This document shows, piece after piece, positions 58,600 through 64,000 of a stretch of 64,000 nucleotides of DNA. Under the pieces are notes generated by a model. The model ran no database searches and was not told the origin of the DNA. It saw only the letters and a list, made by a program, of their open reading frames with translations. Source of the stretch: Ctena decussata (lineage: Eukaryota; Mollusca; Bivalvia; Lucinida; Lucinidae). The translations under genes were made by a program, and so were the position numbers. The stretch lies in assembly GCA_963989385.1 (NCBI GenBank), contig OZ022503.1, positions 90,964,638-91,028,637 on the forward strand. The letters are read 5' to 3'. Each line of letters begins with the position of its first letter. Position 1 is the stretch's first letter.

Positions 58600-58735
58600 A
58601 GGGGGAAAAAGAAGAAGAGGTAGACAGAGGAAGAGGTGGAAAGACAATATTGAGGAGTGGACAGTGATGGACTTTGCTAGCTCAACTAGGGCAGCTGAAG
58701 ACAGGATTGTTGTAAAGATTGTGTTGCCCCAATGA
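58600..58735 (+). pseudogene. C-terminal scrap of an RTE-like LINE
   Basis: Encodes RGRQRKRWKDNIEEWTVMDF, ASSTRAAEDRI, VKIVLPQ, the same terminal block as found near 48240-48330 (RRWEDNIKEWTGMDF). Nothing else of the element remains. Confidence 0.75.
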
Positions 58736-60251
58736 CCTCCCAAGGATATGGGATAGACTATACTAGACTAGACTTGCCCTTGTATTTCAACCCATAGTAA
58801 GACATTTTTAGAGAGAAAGAGAGAAAAGGAAAAGACAAGAATAAAATATCACGAAAAGACATCATCCTGCACCTGCTGTAAGCAAAGCAGGCCCTTGCCC
58901 TACCTTTAGCTAATATCAGCAGATTGTCCCAATACCAAAATTTTCAAGGCCCCTTCCTCCCACTTTACTACCGTCAAATAGTTAATTAGAAATGAATATT
59001 TTGTCTGATGTTTTTTTATGATCTAGATCAAATAAGGGCTTTAACCTTAGTAAGAATACTTAACAGGTCACCTAATTATTAATTACTGGATTGGTAGGTC
59101 CTGTTTTACCAACATAATTGTAATTCTTGGCACAGTTTACCCATTAACCTACTGATTTCTTGCTGTAAAGGGCAACCCACCAGCATTTGCATAAGTTAAT
59201 TTGCCCTAACAAGGATGCTCAATAGCAAACACTGCAGACCCTCATCAGACTATTCTTAGGAGCAGTCTGATCAGGGTCAACACTGCTTGCTCATTCATAT
59301 CTGTCCCAATAGTTTGATTTTTCTGATAACTTTTTTTGCCAAATTTTATTAATTTTATTTGGCACTTTGTCTGGGAATCAAATATTTAGTTCTTTTTTCT
59401 TTTGTTTTATTCAGGCCACCGTGGACAGTCTTCATTCATATAACACAGCATGACAAAGTATTAATTTCAAATGCCATTCTAACACTATTAGAGACACTTC
59501 TATGTATTTATATGTCATTCTTACTCTATTACCCTATTTATGCCTAATGTCCCATAAAAGGGGACTGTTTACAAACAGTGTAAAGCCACATCAGTTGCCA
59601 CAGTTTGCAGAGTCTGATAAGGGCCAACACTGTTTGATTTAAGGTGAATGTACTGTTTTTCAGCATGCATTGAAATCACTGGAAATAACTGGTATTATTT
59701 TATCTAAAAGAATGTCAAAAACTGCAAAGAAAAAAAAACAACGGGTTAAAAAGTTATAAGGAATTTAAATTTTAATTAGCTGAAAAATATGCAAGGACTC
59801 TTATGACGTCATTTGAGTAATTCGTATATTTTCTTTTATACTTTTTTCTCCTTATAAAGATTAAGTGTAATAAGTTACTGCATTTTATAAAAAAAAATCA
59901 AATATTTTGCATCAGAATATGGTGATAATAGCTGGAATCCAAATTACATTATGCAAATAAAGCTGTAGAAAAGAAAAAGTGGGCGGGGCTTAAAATCTAA
60001 TTTGCATAAACTTTAATGGTCAATAATTACAGTTTGGGTTTGAATTTTTCGATGGGGTTTTCAGCATTCTGTTTCTCTCATAAATGCCTGTTAATTGGGA
60101 CTGTTTCTGGAAAAAGTGAAGAAAACAGTATAGTTGCCCTTTAAATACAGGAATTTCTGTGTCAGACACCCCTTAAACTGGAATTGGACTTGTTTGGACT
60201 GTGAGGTAGAAAAGTCCTTTGGGAATTATTGGGCTAGGAGTACTATCAAAC
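58736..60251. other. intergenic spacer
   Basis: No gene. 59205-59300 has a hairpin-like GACCCTCATCAGACT / AGTCTGATCAGGGTC pair (remnant palindromic MITE). 59750-59830 holds a repeat shared with 44480-44560 that contains TGACGTCA. Confidence 0.5.
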
Positions 60252-60668
60252 CATACAATAGGCAATTTTGGCATCACCCAATTTTCGCGGATTTTCGTGG
60301 TCGATCCGCAAAAATTAATCAATTATTCGCATATTTCAGTTGACTGTTTCTGAGTACTAAACATTGATTTGTACAAATGCCTATCTTACGTTTTTTGTGA
60401 AAAAATGATGGGTATCCTCCCAAACCCAAAAAGGCTGAATCTATCTAAACAAATGTGTTCATAACAAAGTGATTACAGTTTCTTTCACTTCTCTCTCCTT
60501 GTACGTCTTGATTTTTCAGTTGAGCAAATGTTTTACAGAACAAACACAATTTTTATTTCTGTGGATATTCATATCCGCGAAAGTTAAAAACCGCAAAAAT
60601 TAATCCTCATGTTTTTGGGGCAAATCTGCGAACATTTCGAAACATGAAAAATTTCCATTATATGGTAT
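60252..60668. mobile_element. diverged copy of the CCGTATAATGG element, inverse orientation
   Basis: CACCCAATTTTCGCGGATTT at left, AATTTCCATTATATGGTA at right; the interior TTGTACGTCTTGATTTTTCA is the reverse complement of the left part of 20192-20923. Confidence 0.82.
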
Positions 60669-61369
60669 GGTATAACCCTAAAAGTGCCAAACAAGGAGAC
60701 AATAACATTTACTTATCCCAAATTTCATAAATGTTTTGTGCTATATCATATTGAGAATTCAAAAATAGAGGACAAAAATAGCCATCAGAGGAGATGGCAA
60801 ATCCCCCGACCGAAGACCCCAATGGGCCTTGGTAAAAAGGGTGCACTTCAAAACACATGTTAGTAATATATTGTCGTTCTTTTATGCTTCTGATTGACAT
60901 TAACTGTTAACAGATGCATGATTATCTAACACTCGGACTAAAACAGTATGCTTGACTGCTAATAAGAGGTAATATCTCAAACAGCCACCATAAACACAAA
61001 TGTATAGCATACGACACATTCAACTTTCAAAATGTGTAAATAACTTCTAAAGTACAAGCCCTACAAACCTAATTTTGAGCTCTCTAGTAAGTGAATTAGG
61101 ACAAAGAATCCAAATCTGGAAAAAATATTTTTTTTTTTTTTTTTGGGGGGGGGGGGGGGGGGGTGCGGGAGGGGGCACGGGAATGTGGAGGGGTCAGAGA
61201 GAGTTAGGAATACTGATAAGATATCACAGTATGATCATCAATATTCTAAAAGGTACACATACACGGTTATTCAAATTCTGGAGCTGCTAGGGTTATACAG
61301 TTATGGAGCAGAGACTCAAACAGCAGCTCAAACTACCAAAGGGAAATAACTCAAAAAGTATAAAAGCAA
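60669..61369. other. intergenic spacer with T/G homopolymer junction
   Basis: 61129-61144 is a T run that turns directly into a G run (61145-61163). Rest not recognised. Confidence 0.5.
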
Positions 61370-62376
61370 GAGTTATCATTCATGTATGAGACAAACTGTC
61401 ATGACCCGTTCTGCATATCTGTGAAGTATCATGAAAATATTTCAAAAGGTATTCAAGCTATGGAGCGGACACCTAAATCATCAAAGGGAAATTACTCCAA
61501 AAGTAAACAAGCAAGAGTTGTCATTCTTGTTCGCGACACGTCATCATGAACTGTTCTACATATCTGTGAAGTATCATGAAAATATTCCAAAAGGTAATCA
61601 AGTTATAGAGCGAACACAAAATCACAGCTAAAACCATCAAGGGGAAATAACTCAAAAAGTAAGAAAGCAAGAGTTGTCATTCTTGTTCGGGACACATCGT
61701 CATAACCTGTTCTACATATCTGTGAAGTATCATGAAAATATTCCAAAAGGTATTCAAGTTATTGAGCGGACACAAATCATACCTAAAGTGATCAAGGGGA
61801 AATAACTCAAAAAGTATGAAAGCAAGAGTTGTCATTCTTGTTCGCGACACACCGTTTTGACCTGTTCTACATATCTGTGAAGTATCATGAGAATATTCCA
61901 AAGGGTATTCAAGTTATAGAGCGGACACGAATCTGCCAAAAAAAATCACACCTAAAACTATCAAGGGGAAATAACTCCAAAAGTAAGAGAGCAAGAGTTG
62001 TCATTCTTGTTCGCGACACATCGTCATGACCTGTTCTACATTTCTGTGAAGTATCATGAAAATATTCCAAAGGGTATTCAAGTTACAGAGCGGACACGAA
62101 TCTGCCAAAAAAATCACCAAAGGGGAGATAATTCAAAAAGTACAATCGCAAGAGTTACCATTCTTGTACGTGACACATCGTCATGACCTGTTCTACAGAA
62201 CTGAAGTATCATGAAAATATTCCAAAGGGTATTCAAGATATAGAGCGGACAAGAAAATGTTTACGGACAGACGGACGGACGGACGGCGGACGGACGGACA
62301 GACAGACGGACGGACGGACGGACGGACGGATGCCAGGCTCATCGCTATATCCCCCGAACCTTTCGGTCGGGGGATA
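61370..62376 (+). mobile_element. satellite-bearing element, ~155-bp units, GACGG tract and hairpin
   Basis: Six units with AGAGTTGTCATTCTTGTTCG, CTGTTCTACATATCTGTGAA, GTATCATGAAAATATTCCAA, start spacing about 150-170 bp. Then a GACG/GGAC microsatellite at 62265-62331 and a terminal hairpin (62348-62355 TATCCCCC with 62369-62376 GGGGGATA, inner ACC/GGT), then AAAAG. A decayed relative appears at 63806-64000. Non-coding. Confidence 0.85.
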
Positions 62377-62489
62377 AAAAGTGTAGATCCAGATAAGGCA
62401 GCTCATTATGACCCACCTCATCTGCATTTACTTTGTTTAGAAAGTCTACTATTTTAATTTTTGACTCTTTAAGGGTTAACTAGAGCTCC

Positions 62490-62607
62490 TGGATTCCCTG
62501 CTAATCCAGTCTTTTGGATGGGACTTTAAAACTGAGGTCCCTGCTCCGTATGACCTAGTTGTTGGTGGGACGTTAAATCCAAGTTCACTCACTCACTCAC
62601 TCACTTC
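62490..62607 (+). mobile_element. SINE 3' part, third family
   Basis: TTTTGGATGGGACTTTAAAA, CTGAGGTCCCTGCTCCGTAT, GACCTAGTTGTTGGTGGGAC, GTTAAATCCAAGTTCACTC and a CACT repeat tail match the minus strand of 12276-12442. The tRNA-like head is degraded. Confidence 0.8.
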
Positions 62608-63357
62608 AGAGCTGCTGATATTTACTGCAGTCTGATCAGTGTTTCCTGTTCACATGAACTGTCTGTGGATTCTGAAGAACCTCCAAAGTGAAAAGTGAAG
62701 ACACTACCCCTTAAGCACAGCTGAGCAGGCTGATATTTATGAGTCTTTGCTGTTTGCATGAGCCATAATTGACCTCTTACAGTGTTCTCCCCAGAAATTT
62801 CAGAAGGCATGTTGCTTCTAACACAAAAATCAAATTTTGACTAGTTGATCAATTATTAAAATAGCAATGCTTTGTCAAAATTAGCCTAAATTTACAATAT
62901 AAATAAGTTATTGATGATCCTTCATGCATTTAAAACAACTTTACTGGCAAAGAAATGATAATAAAAGCATTTTTATCAATTTTCATTGGAAATATAGGCA
63001 TGTTGCAAAGGTAATTTGAAGAGGAAAGCATGTTGCAACCGACATGCCTTAATGGTCTGGGGAGATCCCTGCTTTGTGTCTTATGGCAAACCTCATTAAT
63101 GTTTTCATCTTTCTCTCTCTGTCGCTCTTTTTCAGTTTATCTTGAATATTGAAACACCTTAAGCTCATTGTCATAACGTCGGCTCTTTCTGTACCAATCT
63201 GTCACATTACTTTCACAGGAAAGCTGAGAAATTAGAAATTCTCATTTGTATTACTCAGCAGGTAATCTAAGCCATCTTTATCCAATCTTGGATGGCAACC
63301 CATCTTTCTTTGCATCAAATACAAAGAGGTCAAAACAAGCCATGATTGCCTCATTTG
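62608..63357. other. intergenic spacer
   Basis: AT-rich; a GGCATGTTGC phrase recurs (62809, 62998, 63030 region). No supported feature. Confidence 0.4.
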
Positions 63358-63588
63358 CCTCTTGTATACCGACATCTTTTCCCCCCATTTTTATGAAAAG
63401 GGGACAACTTTTGTGACCATCTGTATGCCCCTAGACATAGAAGCCCTTCCAAAATGGGGTCGAATCTTAAAGAAAAGAATTTGCTTTCCTGGCACCAACT
63501 GTTTTCCTTTAAAAGTATACATCCATTTAGAAGGGAGACAAATATGAGAACGTCAGATCTGCTTTGCCGAAAGTGTACTCCTTCACCC
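63358..63588. mobile_element. palindromic MITE, AAAGGAAAG family (diverged)
   Basis: AAATGGGGTCGAATCTTAAA, GAAAAGAATTTGCTTTCC and TTTTCCTTTAAAAGTATAC around the centre; outer GCCGAAAGTGTACTCCTTC. Confidence 0.7.
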
Positions 63589-63805
63589 AAACAAAAACTA
63601 GAAAGTTACATGGTAACTAATAGGGCCCCACTTTTATGAAACTGTTGACGACATTTAAGTCATATGTGCCCAACCAGAAATAACAATACCAGCTTTCTAT
63701 TATCATGTTGTTCCTTCATATTCAATATGTTGTTTGAAATTAAGCCTCTGGTAGTGTCATTAAGATATGGGCAAAATACACAATCATGATTGCATTCTGC
63801 ACACC

Positions 63806-64000
63806 TTCAGATCATCTAATGATACTTTATATTTGTACCAAGTTTTATAAAGGTATCTTCAAAGGCTTTAAAGTTATACAGCTGACAAGATCTCCATACC
63901 TAAAATAACAAAGGGAAGGTGTAGTTATGGTTCTTTTTCTCTGCACATTGTCTGATGATGTTTATATTTGTACCAATTTGTTAAAATATCTTAAACAGTT
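63806..64000 (+). repeat. decayed tandem repeat running off the window
   Basis: Two units with TCTAATGATACTTTATATTT / TCTGATGATGTTTATATTTG and GTACCAAGTTTTATAAAGG / GTACCAATTTGTTAAAATA, about 130-140 bp apart, related to the units at 61370-62376. Confidence 0.55.

Noticed and set aside
59359..59547. Exon-like segment after TTTTATTCAG
   Set aside because: The acceptor looks good, but no frame downstream resembles a known protein and no matching donor or neighbouring exon was found.
62266..62331. Telomere or centromere repeat
   Set aside because: GACG/GGAC tract is a short microsatellite tied to the 3' end of a dispersed element; not TTAGGG and not extended.

Overview
The window is nuclear DNA of a metazoan, most likely a bivalve mollusc. 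It is AT-rich, has intron-rich genes, and is crowded with tRNA-derived SINEs, RTE-like LINE remnants, hAT and TA-inserting non-autonomous transposons, palindromic MITEs and tandem-repeat-bearing elements of the kind described in clams and oysters. The clam assignment is inference from repeat style; no species-diagnostic gene is present. No CRISPR array, operon or prokaryotic gene is present.

Two protein-coding genes can be supported, arranged tail to tail. (1) The 3' part of DDX27 (nucleolar DEAD-box helicase; yeast Drs1 orthologue) runs on + from 213 to its stop at 11698. It has eight exons in view, starting just upstream of helicase motif VI, and its 5' part lies outside the window. (2) A complete coding sequence of PSKH1 (acylated CaMK-like Ser/Thr kinase) lies on - from 43813 to 26968, in three coding exons of 189, 699 and 360 nt (415 aa). 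A 14.7-kb intron separates its second and third coding exons. The exon phases of both genes join without a frameshift.

Layout: 1-11.7 kb DDX27, its introns loaded with palindromic MITEs, a decayed hAT carrying a BED-finger remnant (5753-7095), a SINE with perfect target-site duplications (7157-7356) and a 1.95-kb satellite-bearing element (8557-10504). 11.7-27 kb is intergenic, with a second copy of that element (12771-14730), SINEs, a cluster of ~200-bp palindromes and two TA-flanked elements with long inverted repeats. 27-43.8 kb is PSKH1, with the repeats in its large intron. 43.8-64 kb contains no gene I recognise: G-rich runs, an RTE-like reverse transcriptase fossil, a 146-bp-unit element (49931-51639), a ~4-kb 56-bp satellite (52.7-56.8 kb) followed by an inverted block of the same satellite, and a ~155-bp-unit element (about 61370-62376).

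The most interesting pattern is architectural. At least four unrelated repeat families end in the same way: tandem units, then a GACGG-type microsatellite, then a ~25-35 bp terminal hairpin followed by A-rich DNA. Two of these families also carry regularly spaced TCAAGGTCA elements, the extended half-site of monomeric nuclear receptors. Several insertions can be dated relative to each other because their target-site duplications are intact (hAT in MITE, hAT in satellite, LINE tail in hAT in satellite-bearing element).
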